NCBI GenBank assembly: GCA_963989385.1
Contig: OZ022502.1
Span: 11,237,001 to 11,301,000, forward strand
Direction: 5' to 3'
Length of the DNA stretch: 64,000 nucleotides
Source of the DNA: Ctena decussata
Taxonomy: Eukaryota; Mollusca; Bivalvia; Lucinida; Lucinidae
In this document: positions 1 to 11,149 of the stretch, one piece after another
How the letters are laid out: every line of letters starts with the position of its first letter
Numbering within the stretch: position 1 is the first letter of the stretch
The notes under the pieces: generated by a model
Seen by the model: only the letters and a program-made list of their open reading frames with translations
What the model was told of the DNA's origin: nothing
Databases searched by the model: none
Translations under genes and position numbers: made by a program

Positions 1-137
1 CTTTTACCTTGCCGTAAAAAGGTCAAAGTGAACACAATGTCATCCTTTGACCTACTTTTGTAGTACTGGAGTACCCAATGCTACATACCAACGCTCAAGG
101 CGATCAACCTTTTTTATTCTGGAGACATTTGAAAGAA
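1..137 (+). mobile_element. Remnant of pearl-like element (family of 38.9-42.5 kb)
   Basis: The first 100 bases match by eye the internal repeat at about 40180-40290: 'accttgccgtaaaaaggtc', a poor-match stretch, then 'gtacccaatgctacatacc' and a 'ctggaga' motif. It is cut by the window edge on the left and by the start of another element at about 138 on the right. No coding potential is seen. Confidence 0.55.
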
Positions 138-1882
138 CAAGCAAATTCGGTGAATTTATATCCCCCGCCAAATGGCCCTGATTTATTTATGGTTTATTTT
201 AAGTTACATAAAATTTCGTTCACTGGTTACTTAGTTATCGCTGAACTTGTGGATTGTAAATAAAATCACGGGCAATAACTCTGGGATAAGTGAGGCATAA
301 GCTGAAGTTATTCTCAAACACTTATTCCGACAAAACATAAGATACACCAATGTGAAATTGTGATACATATTTAGTATAAGTTTCAAAGAATTTTATTCAT
401 GGATTACTTAGTTATGGCTGAATGTGTCAACCTTAAATTGATTCAAGGGCAATAACTCATGCACTACTGATGCCCTTCTGACGAAACTTTATGTGCATAA
501 CCTCGTTATGGTGATACATATTCAGTTTAAATTTCATTTAGTTTCGATAATTGGTTACTTAGTTATGACTTATTTTAGGCGACGGCTAGTGACAACCGGT
601 TGTCAGCAGCCTCACAGGCTAGAGACAACCGGTTGTCACTAGCCTGTGAGGCTAGTGACAACCAGCTAATAAATTAATTTGCTTTTTAAAGGACAGGAAG
701 CATTGGTTCATTATAAAAACATCACAAGTAATTCTCAATAGGTTTATGCTTTAAATCAAGCTGCATATGAATCACAACAACAAAAAAAGCAAAAATATGG
801 AGAAGAGATATCTTCTAAAAATAGATTTTCCAAGGGAAGTAACTCAAATCATACTTTGTAAGGGAACTAACTCAAAATACCACTTACAAATTTTCTCTGA
901 ATGTTTATGTGCTAATTCTGTTTGCACAATTGCCTCCATGATCATAGTAGTTTGTATTCATATTATAAATTTGTAGTTTATTTTTCCTAGTGGATAGAAT
1001 CAGTAAATAAACAAATTTGCTTGACTGAACAGCAAGAATATAACTATAGGGAAGATCATGTAATGGTAACTGGAAAATTTGTGTAAAACATTTTTTCCAT
1101 CAAGGTAAATGTATAATTTGTGTGTATGTGATGCATAAATTCTTTTAGCTATTTGTATGAATAACCCAATGACTTCCAGACAATAATAATGTAGATAATA
1201 ATAAAAAGAAACAAACAGAAATTTACATCTGATTCTTTTAATAGTTTCTTGCTTTCTACAATCAACTTAAAACTTGATCATAGTGAAAACAAAATCAACA
1301 AATATCATGATATAATAGTAATACCATCAAACTAATATTCTAAAAATATCTTGAGTTTTATTATTTGAAAACAATAGGATTTATAGTAACTGGTTGTCAG
1401 TAGCCTGTGAGGCTAGTGACAACCGGTTGTCAGCAGCCTGTGAGGCTAGTGACAACCGGTTGTCAATAGCCACTTCCCTTATTTTATTACTTTTAAGTCC
1501 ATTAAAGGGCAATAACTCATGCATTACTAAAGCCAGTCTGACGAAACTTCACGTGCATCAGCGCGTTATAGTGATACATATTCAGTTTAAGTTTCATGAA
1601 GTTTTGATAATTGGTTACTTAGTTATGACTCATTTTATTAATTTTAAGTCCATTAAAGGGCAATAACTCATGCACTACTGAAGCCAGTTTGGCGAAACTT
1701 CACGTGCGTCAGCGCGTTATAGTGATATATATTTATTTTAAGTTTCATGAAATTCTGTCCAGTGGTTACTTAGTTATGGCTCCGGACGGACGGATGGAAT
1801 GACGGACAGATGGAAGGACGGACAGACAGACAGACGGACGGACATGGAGAAAACTATATCCCTCCGCCTTCGGCGGGGGATA
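138..1882 (+). mobile_element. Pearl-like tandem-repeat element with terminal hairpin
   Basis: It starts with CAAGCAAATTCGG and a TATATCCCCCGCC arm, and ends in a GC hairpin capped by TTCG at 1857-1882, whose arm is the inverse of the 5' arm. The core holds about four diverged units of roughly 150 bp carrying 'gggcaataactc' and 'ggttacttagttatg'. A GACGGACGGACAGAC-rich tract lies just before the terminal hairpin (1788-1845). This is the architecture known for bivalve pearl elements, which are thought to be non-autonomous. A hAT-like MITE interrupts the core at 578-1478. The name is by architecture only. Confidence 0.65.
578..1478. mobile_element. hAT-like MITE, intact copy (901 bp)
   Basis: An 8-bp target duplication TTATTTTA flanks it at 570-577 and 1479-1486. 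The ends are inverted repeats of about 28 bp beginning GGCGACGGCTAG on the left and GGGAAGTGGCTA on the right (reverse complement). Both ends carry repeats of the 14-bp perfect palindrome GACAACCGGTTGTC. A second copy lies at 8170-11897 with its own, different 8-bp duplication. Eight-bp duplications and short terminal repeats point to the hAT superfamily. There is no transposase frame, so it is non-autonomous. Confidence 0.85.
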
Positions 1883-2587
1883 ACTACATGCATGGATCAT
1901 TCTGACACAAATTTAGAGAAAGCCTGTTCAGTGATTATCAAACAAGTAGCCCAAAGGGCAACAATTGCTCACCTGAGAGACATTGTAAACCTATAGGGAT
2001 ATTTAAAATGCTCAAGGGCAGCTAACTCTACAGTCAGTGGTCCAATCAGGCTGAAAATTAAACTCATCCAAAACATTATGTATGCCCTCATTTAATATAT
2101 GCAAGTTTAAAAAGTATCCGATCAAGAGCACAATAGACAGAGCTGTCAAGGGCAGCTAACTTCGTAGTGGTTGGCCTGATCTGGCCAAAATTTGAACTTG
2201 TTTAAGATATCATGCATTTCCTCATTACCTGCAAGTTTGAAAAGGATCGGATCAGTAGAAACCAAGAAAAAGTGGCGACATTGATTTTTTGGATGCTCAG
2301 GGCAGGTACTCCATAGTCAGTGGTGGGATCTAGCCGAAATGCTAACTAATCCAAGCTTTTATGCATATCCTCATGACCTGCAAGTATGAAGAGGATCCGA
2401 TGAAAAATGAAAATGTGATGACGTTGTTTTCTCCATTATAAGACTATGGGATTTTTTTTCAAACGCTCAAGGGCAGCTAACTCCGTAGTCTGTGCTCGAA
2501 TCCGGCCAAATTTCGAACTCATCCAAGCTCTTATGTAAATCATCATTACCTGCAAGTATGAAAAGGATCTAATCAAAAACCTTGATT

Positions 2588-4160
2588 GCAGCACCCTAAA
2601 AGTCAAACTTGCTTGAGATATTGTCATCCCCTACATTTGTGTGAATTTATTTTAAAATCCGTTGAGAAATGTATGTGCTAGAGCCATGACAAAGTTTTTC
2701 TAAAAATAGCCACAGTGACCTTGACCTAGGGCACAGCATCCTGAAAGTCGAACTTGCTTGAGATATTGTCATACCCTACATATCATGTGTCATGTTATTT
2801 CAGAATCCATGGAGAAATGAAGGTGCTAGGGCGATGACAAAGTTTTTCTAAAAATAGCCAGTGACCTTGACCTTGGGCACAACACCCTGAAAGACGAACT
2901 TGCTCGAGATATTGTCATGCCCTACATTTGTGTGAAGTTATTTTAAAATCCATTGAGAAATGTAGTTGCTAAAGCGCTGACAAATTTTTTCTAAAAATAG
3001 CCAGAGTGACCTTGACCTTGGGCGCAGCACCCTGGAAGTCTAACTTGTTTGAGATATTGTCACCCCCTTCATTTGTGTGAAGTTGATTTAAAATCCGTTG
3101 AGAAATGTAGGCACTAGAGCGATGACCAAGTTTGTACTAAAAATAGCCACAGTGACCTTGACCTTGGGTGCAGCACCCTGAAAGTCAAACTTGCTCGAGA
3201 TATTGTCATGCTCTACATTTGTGTGAATTTATCTAAAAATCTGCTGAGAAATGTAGGTGCTAGAGCGTTGACAAAGTTTTTCTAAAAATACCCACAGTGA
3301 CCTTGACCTTGGGCGCAGCATCCTGAAAGTCGAACTTGCTCGAGATATTGTCATGCCCTACATTTGTGTGAAGTTATTTTAAAATCTGCAGAGAAATGTA
3401 GGAGCTAGAGCGCTGACAAAGTTTTTCTAAAAATAGCCACAGTGACCTTGACCTTCGGCGCAGCATCCTGAAAGTCGAACTTGCTCTAGATATTGTCATG
3501 CCCTACATTTGTGTGAAGTTTATTTAAAATCTGCAAAGAAATGTAGGTGCTACAGCGCTGACAAAGTTTTTCTAAAAACAGGCACAGTGACCTTGACCTT
3601 GGGTGCAGCATCCTGAAAGTCGAACTTGCTCTAGATATTGTCATGCCCTACATTTGTGTGAAGTTATTTTAAAATCTGCTGAGAAATGTAGGTGCTAGAG
3701 CGCTGACAAAGTTTTTCTAAAAATAGCCACACTGACCTTGACCTTGGGCGCAGCATCCTGAAAGTCCAACTGGCTCTAGATATTGTCATGCCCTGCATTT
3801 GTGTGAAGTTATTTTAAAATCTGCTGAGAAATGTAGGTGCTAGAGCGCTGACAAGTTTTTCTAAAAATAGCCACAGTGACCTTGACTTTGGGCGCAGCAT
3901 CCTGAAAGAAGAACTTGCTCAAGATATTGTCATGCCCTACATTTGTGTGAAGTTATTTTAAAATCTGCTGAGAAATGTAGGTGCTAGAGCGCTGACAAAG
4001 TTTTTCTAAAAATAGCCACACTGACCTTGACCTTGGGCGCAGCATCCTGAAAGTCAAACTTGCTCGGGATATCGTCATGCCCTACATTTGTGTGAAGTTA
4101 TTTTAAAATCCGTTGAGAAATGTAGGCACTAGAGCGATGACAAAGTTTTTCTAAAAATAT
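2588..4160 (+). repeat. Tandem array, about ten 145-bp units
   Basis: The motif GTGACCTTGACC (or CTGACC) recurs near 2715, 2861, 3006, 3152, 3297, 3442, 3587, 3732, 3876 and 4020, a spacing of 144-146 bp. Each unit also carries 'ttgctcgagatattgtcat', 'ccctacatttgtgtgaag' and 'gagaaatgtaggtgctaga'. Units differ at a few percent of positions. The array is internal to the element at 1943-4778 and has satellite-like organisation. Confidence 0.9.
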
Positions 4161-4515
4161 GTGATGATGTTGTTTCCTCCACTATAACACTATGGGATTT
4201 TTTTCAAACGCTCAAGGGCAGCTAACTCCATAGTCTCTGCACGAATCCGGCCAAATTTCGAACTCATCCAAGCTCTTATGTATGTCATCATTACCTGCAA
4301 GTATGATAAGGATCTAAGCAAAAACAGTTGAGAAAACGTGATGACGCCATTTTCTCCATTATAACCATATGGGATTTTTTTCAAACGCTCAAGGGCAGCT
4401 AACTCCGTAGTCTGTACTCGAATCCGACCAAATTTCGAACTCATCCAAGCTCTTGTGTATGTCTTCATTACCTGCAAGTATGATAAGGATCTAATCAAAA
4501 ACAGTGGAGAAAACG
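4160..4515 (+). repeat. Two tandem 175-bp units (third copy at 2410-2587)
   Basis: Each unit has 'tatgggattttttt', 'caaacgctcaagggcagc', 'cgaactcatccaagctctt' and 'acctgcaagtatga'. One related unit precedes the 145-bp array, so this repeat type flanks the satellite core on both sides. Minus-strand reading frames here are by-products of the repeat. Confidence 0.8.
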
Positions 4516-4780
4516 TGATGACGCCGTTTTCCCCATTATAACCCTATGGGGGCTATCTGTTGCCGTGGAAACCAGAGTTCTGAGCTGATCGGCACCAAAA
4601 CCTAATGCAGCCTTTCCCCCACCCAAATGATGCTTCAGATAAAATTTGATTGCGATCGGCCCACTGGTCTCTGAGATATTTATGTTTGAAAGTGTTGACG
4701 CACCCACGCACCCACCCACGGACGACGGCTCGACTCCCATCCTATAAGCTCACCTCTGAGCCTTCGGCTCAGGTGAGCTA

Positions 4781-5155
4781 ATAAAATCTTCAAAGGGGCA
4801 TAATTCCGTAAAAAATGTAGGTGGAGTTACCGGTCTTGCTCTCTGCACGTCATCTGATGATGCTTTATATTTGTACTAAGTTTTGTGAAATTACATCAAT
4901 CTGTTACAGAGTTATTGAGCGGACACGATTTCCATAATAAAATTTTCAAAGGGGCATAATTCCGTAAAAATGTAGGTGGAGTTACGGGTCTTGCTCTCTT
5001 CACGTCGTCTGATGATGCTTTATATTTGTACTAAGTTTCGTGAAATTACCTCAATCGGTTACAGAGTTATTGAGCAGACACGATTTGTGACAGACGGACG
5101 GACAGTCAGACGACCAGGACAAAAACATGTCTCCGACCCCTTCGGAGGGAGACAT
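4781..5155 (+). mobile_element. Short pearl-like element, two 150-bp units, terminal hairpin
   Basis: Two units start 'caaaggggcataattccg' at about 4792 and 4948 and end 'gagttattgagc'. They are followed by a GACGGACGGACAGTCAGACG tract and a terminal hairpin, ATGTCTCC..GGAGACAT type, at 5127-5155 with a CTTCGG turn. The element abuts the previous one directly. Its 5' end is not resolved. Confidence 0.55.
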
Positions 5156-5489
5156 ATAAAATAATCGTACATACCTTCCTATTAAAGCTTTATATCTAAG
5201 GCTTCCTTAACACCAGATACCTCAAACCAGTATGTAGCATTTTCATTTTTTCTTCTTGGTGACTTTGTCGCAGTTGTTGAAATCTTGTATGGCAAGCTCT
5301 AAATGGTAAATAATATACAGAATTGATGATTGCTGAGTTAATCACAGACAAACACCAATGTGTATGAACCAGCCAATACAAATATCTAAGTCTTCTTAGG
5401 CTGTGACTTGTCTCCCAATCAGATGTGCCGGATTACAGTTAAAATCTCCTAAAATGTATAAAATGAACAAGAATTCCGAGGAATGCTAT
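5156..5489. other. No feature recognised
   Basis: AT-rich sequence without a convincing reading frame, tRNA or repeat structure that I can see. Confidence 0.4.
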
Positions 5490-6363
5490 GTCGCACCTGC
5501 ATTGCACTTCCACAGTAGCTGAGGTCATGGCCCACTGATGGTCCATGCAACATTTCAACCAGATATACCAAATGTTCCGAAAAAGAAGCTGATTTTGTTG
5601 TTTTTGCCATTTAGAGTAAAGGCAGCCATCTTGGATTCTCGACCTGGCTGAATTTTATCATTCTGGAGACTTGCAGTCTGATCATGCTTTATATGAAATT
5701 TGAAAACTATGCAGTATGGGTGCAATGGTTTTGGAGAAATATATTGAACAGACTTTAACACCAGGGTTAGCGACTGCGTAAATAAGAACGTTTTTCATTG
5801 CAATGACAAGCATTTTGGATTCTCGACCCAGCTGAATTTTATCTATCTGAAGCATTGCAGTCTGGTCATGCTCCATATGAAATTTAAGAACCATAGATGC
5901 AGTGGATTTGGAGAAATTTATTAAATAGACTTTAACGCCAAGGTGAACGTAAATGTGAGTTTTTTTTGTTGCAGTCAGGCAGCCATCTTGGATTCTCGAC
6001 CTGGCTGAATTTTACCATTCTGCAGTCTTGCAGTCTGGTCATGCTCCATATGAAATCTGAGAACAATGGGTGTATTGGTTTTTAATTAAATAGAATTTAA
6101 CGCCAGGATTAATGTAAAATCAATGTGAACGGAAATTTGTTGCAGTGGTGGCCATCTTGGATTCTCAACCTGGCTTATTTTTAGCATTCTGAAGTCTTGC
6201 AGTCTGGTCATGCTCCATATGAAATTTGAGAACCATGGGTGCAGTGGTTTTGGAGAAATTAATATTTAACGCCAGGGTTAACGTAAATGTGAACGGAATG
6301 ACGGACGGACTGACGGACGGAAAACCGGATGCCTATATCGCACCTTGCTAAAGCAGGTGCGAC
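5490..6363 (+). mobile_element. Pearl-like element with GTCGCACCTGC termini
   Basis: GTCGCACCTGC opens the element and its inverse GCAGGTGCGAC closes it; a terminal hairpin lies at about 6339-6362. The core has four diverged units of about 170 bp, each with 'gcagccatcttggattctc', 'gacctggctgaattttat' and 'gaaatttgagaaccatggg'. A GACGGACGGACTGACGGACGG tract precedes the terminal hairpin. The same sub-repeat occurs in the element at 8424-10736, so these families exchange cores. Confidence 0.65.
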
Positions 6364-6429
6364 AAAAATGATTTTTCAGTGATTCATTTTTACAGTACAT
6401 GCAAATGCATGTACAAGACATGTACCAAA

Positions 6430-6900
6430 AACACCTGAATAGCTCACCTAAGTAAAAAGGTCAAAGGTCAACCTAGGGTCACCATTTGAACAAACCCGAG
6501 AGTATATTAATTTCAAATGCTGTGAACATGTACCAAGTTTCAGCATCATGGGTCATTTGATTGTGGAAGCTTTTTAACGATATGTGCATGACAGCCATAT
6601 TGGTTACGAGGAAAATCCGAAGTTGGTGAAATATGAGTGACCTTGATTAAAAAACTGATCAATACTGACCTCTGTACTCAATAAACTTCATGTAGCCATT
6701 TATTTGACTGTACATACAAACTTTTATACCAAAGGTTTCAACAAATTCAAAGATATCTCATTAAATTACAGAAATTTCTCAAGCATTAGGAAGCACACGT
6801 CTGACTTATGAGTTATCTTTAAAAAGGCCAAGATCAACTCAGGGTTATCATTTGAACACGGAAGTGCCATTTAAATAGAGACAAAATCTACGGTCCAGCG
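6430..6900 (+). mobile_element. Degenerate pearl-like element fragment
   Basis: It begins near 'acctgaatagctcacctaag' and carries 'aaaaaggtcaaaggtcaacc', related to the AGGTCA-rich modules of the element at 38944-42480. A second weak module lies at about 6830. The 3' hairpin end is missing. Positions 6458-6470 read AGGTCAAAGGTCA, a perfect direct repeat of AGGTCA with one spacer base. Confidence 0.5.
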
Positions 6901-7325
6901 AGACTCAAATGATCTGTGAGTCTATGATCCAAGGTCTGAAGCACCTAACCACTTACTTACACTAGGTAACTGGGATGCAAACTGGGTTAACTGGGATATG
7001 CTTCATTCACACAGTTGGTACTTGTCTGACTCATTCTACAACTTTTAGAAAAATTGCCATCAGAGGAGATGGCAAATACCCCAACTGAAGACCCCATGGG
7101 CCTTGGTACATGTATAAAGGGTGCACATCGAAACACATATAAGTAGTATATTGTCATTCTTTTATGCTTCTGATTGACATTATCTGTTTAACAGATGCAT
7201 AATTATCTTATACTCAGACTAAAACATTATGCTTGACTGCTAAAAAGAGGTGAAATCTCAAACAGCCACCATGTACACAGATATATAGCAAAGAATCCAA
7301 TCTGAAAAAAAATATTTGTTTTGTA
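6901..7325. other. No feature recognised
   Basis: No gene, RNA or repeat that I can support. It ends at a poly-G tract. Confidence 0.4.
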
Positions 7326-7331
7326 GGGGGA

Positions 7332-7354
7332 GGGGGGGGGGGGGGGGGGGGGGG
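7332..7354 (+). repeat. Poly-G homopolymer (23 G)
   Basis: A continuous G run preceded by GGGGGA. Such a run can form a G-quadruplex, and its length is unreliable in assemblies. Confidence 0.9.
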
Positions 7355-7507
7355 AGGATTTTTTGACTGATTTAGTGCTTAACGTCCACGGTAAACAGCT
7401 ATGGTCATGTCAGGACGGTCAGTTAACCTAACATCACTATTCCTGGGCAGGCTTAGACCTCTTAAGCCGTTAACCATTACCAAGTGCTCCTCTTTTACCA
7501 GTAAGTC

Positions 7508-7725
7508 CAGTGCTGGAAACTCGCAAGATTAATGTGGTGGCCCAAAAGTTGAACAGGCCTAACTTTCAGTGGCCCAAATCATCCACTAGCTAAAGTTCCC
7601 ATGCATTTAGTATTGCTAGAAAGATAAATGTGGGCCACTAAAGGACATATTTTGGAGATTTCTGGTGGCCCGAGACAAATATTAGGAGCATTTGGCTACC
7701 GGGCCACTGGCCGTTTCCAGCACTG
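7508..7725. mobile_element. hAT-like MITE, CAGTGCTGGAAAC termini
   Basis: CAGTGCTGGAAAC opens it and GTTTCCAGCACTG closes it, a perfect 13-bp inverted repeat. Flanks AGTAAGTC and AGTAACTG agree at 6 of 8 positions, compatible with a decayed 8-bp target duplication. It sits inside the split SINE, whose sequence resumes on the right side. 218 bp, no coding capacity. Confidence 0.75.
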
Positions 7726-8423
7726 AGTAACTGATAACTGCCCTTCATGAATCAGCAAAAGGAGAAATGAAAGAAGTGGCCGGAATGGGTATCAAACGCA
7801 GGAACTCTGGCTTATAAGTAGGGCTTCTACGTTTACACGGATAAACGGTAACGGTTCGTGTATATGAGCTAAACGTTTACAAAATTCATACATCGTTTAA
7901 CCGAACCTGAACACCTCAGTGGTAAACCACCAACAAGTTATAATATCTTATACAGTCGTCAGTAGTCAACCGAATGTACTTGATGGCGTCCTCGGAAACA
8001 GCTATTAAAATCTTTATTTCTAACCTCTGTGCACCTTACGCAAAGCACGACATGTACACGTTTTGCCAGAAAAGTGTTACGTCATAATCGGCAGCTAATT
8101 TTATAAGGTACAGATCAAAGGAAAGGTTATGTCTGCCGACAACACGAGTTGTGCAATAAAAAAAAAAATGGCGACGGCTAGTGACAACCGGTGTCAGCAG
8201 CCTCACAGGCTAGAGACAACCGGTTGTCACTAGCCTGTGAGGCTACTGACAACCAGCTAATAAATTAATATGCATTCTGAAGGACAAGAAGCATTGGTTC
8301 ATTGTAATAACATCACAAGTAATTCTCAATAGGTTTATGCTTTAAATCAAGCTACATATGAATCACAACAACAAAATATCTGCAAATAAAAAGGCAAAAA
8401 TATGGAGATGAGATTTTTTCTAA

Positions 8424-10736
8424 CAAGAGGCCCAAATGGGCCTGATATCGCTCACCTGGCTATTGTGCAACGGGACCATTCTGATACAAAATTGGTCCAA
8501 TTCCACTGAGAATTTCTCATTTTCACATTTTGCTACTTTTAGTAACAGAGGCCAACTTGCCTGATCTTTATATATTTACTTTTGAAACACCTCAATGCAA
8601 GGATCATTTTGCCACAAATTTCATCAAAATCCATTCAGGGGTTACTGAGATATTGCCAGTTTCATGTTTTGTGCTATTTTTAGTAACGGCAGATGGCGGC
8701 CATCTTGGATTGCTAAAATGCAAAAAATCGAAAAGCCTTCATGCAAGGACCATTTTGACACAAATTTGGTCCAGTTCCATTGAGATTTTCTGATTTTCAC
8801 ATTTTTCTATTTTTAGTAACAGAGGCCAATATGACTGGTCTACAGTTAGATATTTTTGAAACATCTCAATGCAAGAATCATTTTGACACAAATTTCGTCA
8901 AAATCAATTCAGCGGTTACTGAAATATTGTCATTTTCATGTTTTGTGCTATTTTTAGTAACGGCAAATGGCGGCCATCTTGGAATGCCAAAATGCAAAAA
9001 ATCGAAAAAGCTTAATTAAAGGACCATTCTGACACAAAATTAATCCAACTCCATTGAGATTTACTAATTTTCACATTTTTCTATTTTTAGTAACAGAGGC
9101 CAATATGAATGGTCTACAGTTAGATATTTTTGAAACATCTCAATGCAAGAATCATTTTGACACAAATTTCGTCAAAATCAATTCAGCGGTTACTGAGATA
9201 TTGTCATTTTCATGTTTTGTGCTATTTTTAGTAACGGCAGATGGCGGCCATCTTGGAATGCCAAATTGCAATTAATCAAAACGACTTCATGCAAGGAACA
9301 TTCTGACACAAAATTGGTCCAATTCCATTAAAGGGTTCTTGAGTAATTGTCATTTTTATGTTTGTGCTATTTTTAGTAACACCAGATGGCGGCCATCTTG
9401 GAATGCCGAATTGCAATTAATTGAAACGGATTCATGCAAGGAACATTCTGACACAAAATTGGTCCAATTCCATTCAAGGGTTCTTGAGTAATCGTCAGTT
9501 TTATGTTTGTGCTATTTTTAGTAACGGCCCCCATGGTGGCCATCTTGGATAGTCAACTGGCACAAAATTGAAATAATTCCATTCAAGAACCATTTCTGAC
9601 CAAATCTTGTCAGAATTGGTTGCATTTTCTTTAGATATTGACATTTGAGCAAAATCGGCCTTGTAAACGCTAAGTAGGTCACTGTGACCTTATTCCGCTA
9701 TAGATTTTTTTTATTTTTATAATTTTTAATATCAAGGTCCCACTTATGTTCCATGCAAACTTTCAATCAAATATACCAAATGGTTCTGGAGAAGAAGTTG
9801 ATTTTGTTGTTTTTGCTATTTTTAGTAACCGCGGCCATCTTGGATTTTCAACCTGACCCAATTTTACAATTCTGAGACCCTGGAGTCAGGTCATGCTCCA
9901 TGTGAAATTTGAGAACCATGGGATCAGTAGTTTTAGAGAAGAAGCTGTTTGAAGTTGTTTAAATAGGTCATTTTTTGACATTGGCATTTGAGCAAAATTA
10001 CACACGTAAACAGAAAGTAGGTCACTGTGACAAAACTCCGCTACAGATTTTTTTCGTTTTTATAATTTTGAATACCAAGGTTTCACTGATGGTCCATGCC
10101 AAAATTCAGACAAATATACCTAGTGGTTCTGGAGAAGAAGTTGATTTTGTTGTTTTTGCTATTTTTAGTAACGGCGGCCATCTTGGATTTTCAACCTGAC
10201 CCAATTTTACAATTCTGAGACCCTGGAGTCAGGTCATGCTCCATGTGAAATTTGAGAACCATGGGACCAGTAGTTTTAGAGAAGAAGTTGTTTGAAGTTG
10301 TTTAAATAGGTCATTTTTTGACATTGGCATTTGAGCAAAATTACACACGTAAACAGAAAGTAGGTCACTGTGACAAAACTCCGCTACAGATTTTTTTCAT
10401 TTTTATAATTTTGAATACCAAGGTTTCACTGATGTTCCATGCCAAAATTCAGACAAATATACCTAGTGGTTCTGGAGAAGAAGTTTATTTTGTTGTTTTT
10501 GCTATTTTAAGTAATGGCGGCCATCTTGGATTTTCAACCTGACCCAATTTTACAATTCTGAGACCCTGGAGTCAGGTCATGCTCCATGTGAAATTTGAGA
10601 ACCATGGGACCAGTAGTTTTACAGAAGAAGATGTTTGAATATTTGTTTTTAGGTGTTGACGGACAAATTCCGTGACGACGCACGACGCACGCATTGGTAT
10701 GACAATAGCTCACTATGGCCCTTCGGGCCAGGTGAG
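8424..10736 (+). mobile_element. Pearl-like element, GCTCACCTGG..CCAGGTGAGC ends
   Basis: It starts CAAGAGGCCCAAATGGGCC then GCTCACCTGG, and ends in a hairpin with GGCCCTTCGGGCC followed by AGGTGAGC. The empty site in the copy at 578-1478 shows a target duplication of at least TAA (8421-8423, 10738-10740). The core has several units of about 270 bp (8457-9540) with 'gatggcggccatcttgg', then three units of about 340 bp (9637-10650). A GTTGACGGAC tract precedes the terminal hairpin. Repeated short reading frames are copies of the same repeat, not genes. Confidence 0.75.
9676..9690. promoter_or_regulatory. Perfect palindromic nuclear-receptor-like site
   Basis: The bases read AGGTCACTGTGACCT, two AGGTCA half-sites inverted with a 3-bp spacer, which is the classical oestrogen-response-element consensus. 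Related, imperfect versions follow at about 10019 and 10362 in the next tandem units. Function in this genome is unknown. Confidence 0.5.
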
Positions 10737-11149
10737 CTAAAAATAGATTTTCCAAGGGAAGTAACTCAAATCATACTTTGTAAGGGAACTAACTCAAAAT
10801 ACCACTCACAAATTTTCTCTGAATGTTTACTGTATGTGCTAATTCTGTTTGCACAATTGCCCCCATGATCATAGTAGTTATTCTTGTATTCTTATTATAA
10901 ATTTGTAGTTTATTTTTCCTAGTGGATAGAATCAATTTGCTTGACTGAACAGCAAGAATATAATTATAGGGAAGATCATGTAATGGTAACTGGAGAATTT
11001 ATGTAAAACCTTTTTTCTATCGAGGTAAATGTATAATTTGCATAAATTCTTTTAGCTATTTGTATGAATAACCCAATGACTTCCAGACAATAATAGTGTA
11101 GATAATAAATAAAAAAAAACACACAGAAATTTACATCTGATTCTTTTAA

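Larger units (their letters stand above)
1943..4778 (+). mobile_element. Pearl-like element with 145-bp satellite core
   Basis: The 5' end reads CAAGTAGCCCAAAGGGC followed by GCTCACCTGAG. The 3' end is the hairpin at 4748-4778, which closes on CCTTCGG and ends CAGGTGAGC, so the two ends are inverted relative to each other. Inside are spacer units with 'ctcaagggcagctaac', ten tandem 145-bp units, two to three 175-bp units, and a CACCCACGGACGACGG tract before the terminal hairpin. No coding frame is credible. The ends match the elements at 8424-10736 and 38944-42480. No clear target duplication was found. Confidence 0.7.

Noticed and set aside
2588..4160. Possible CRISPR array
   Set aside because: Units are 145 bp with no unique spacers of fixed length, and the DNA is animal.
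4190..4498. Minus-strand frame of 102 codons with an internal duplication
   Set aside because: It is produced by two 175-bp tandem repeats of the pearl-like element.
8530..10542. Five similar plus-strand frames of 73-87 codons
   Set aside because: They are the same repeat unit read in the same frame; start positions differ and no domain is present.
8424..10736. Classical Helitron
   Set aside because: Although a terminal hairpin followed by CTAA is suggestive, the element does not start with TC, and the empty site implies an A/T duplication rather than insertion between A and T.
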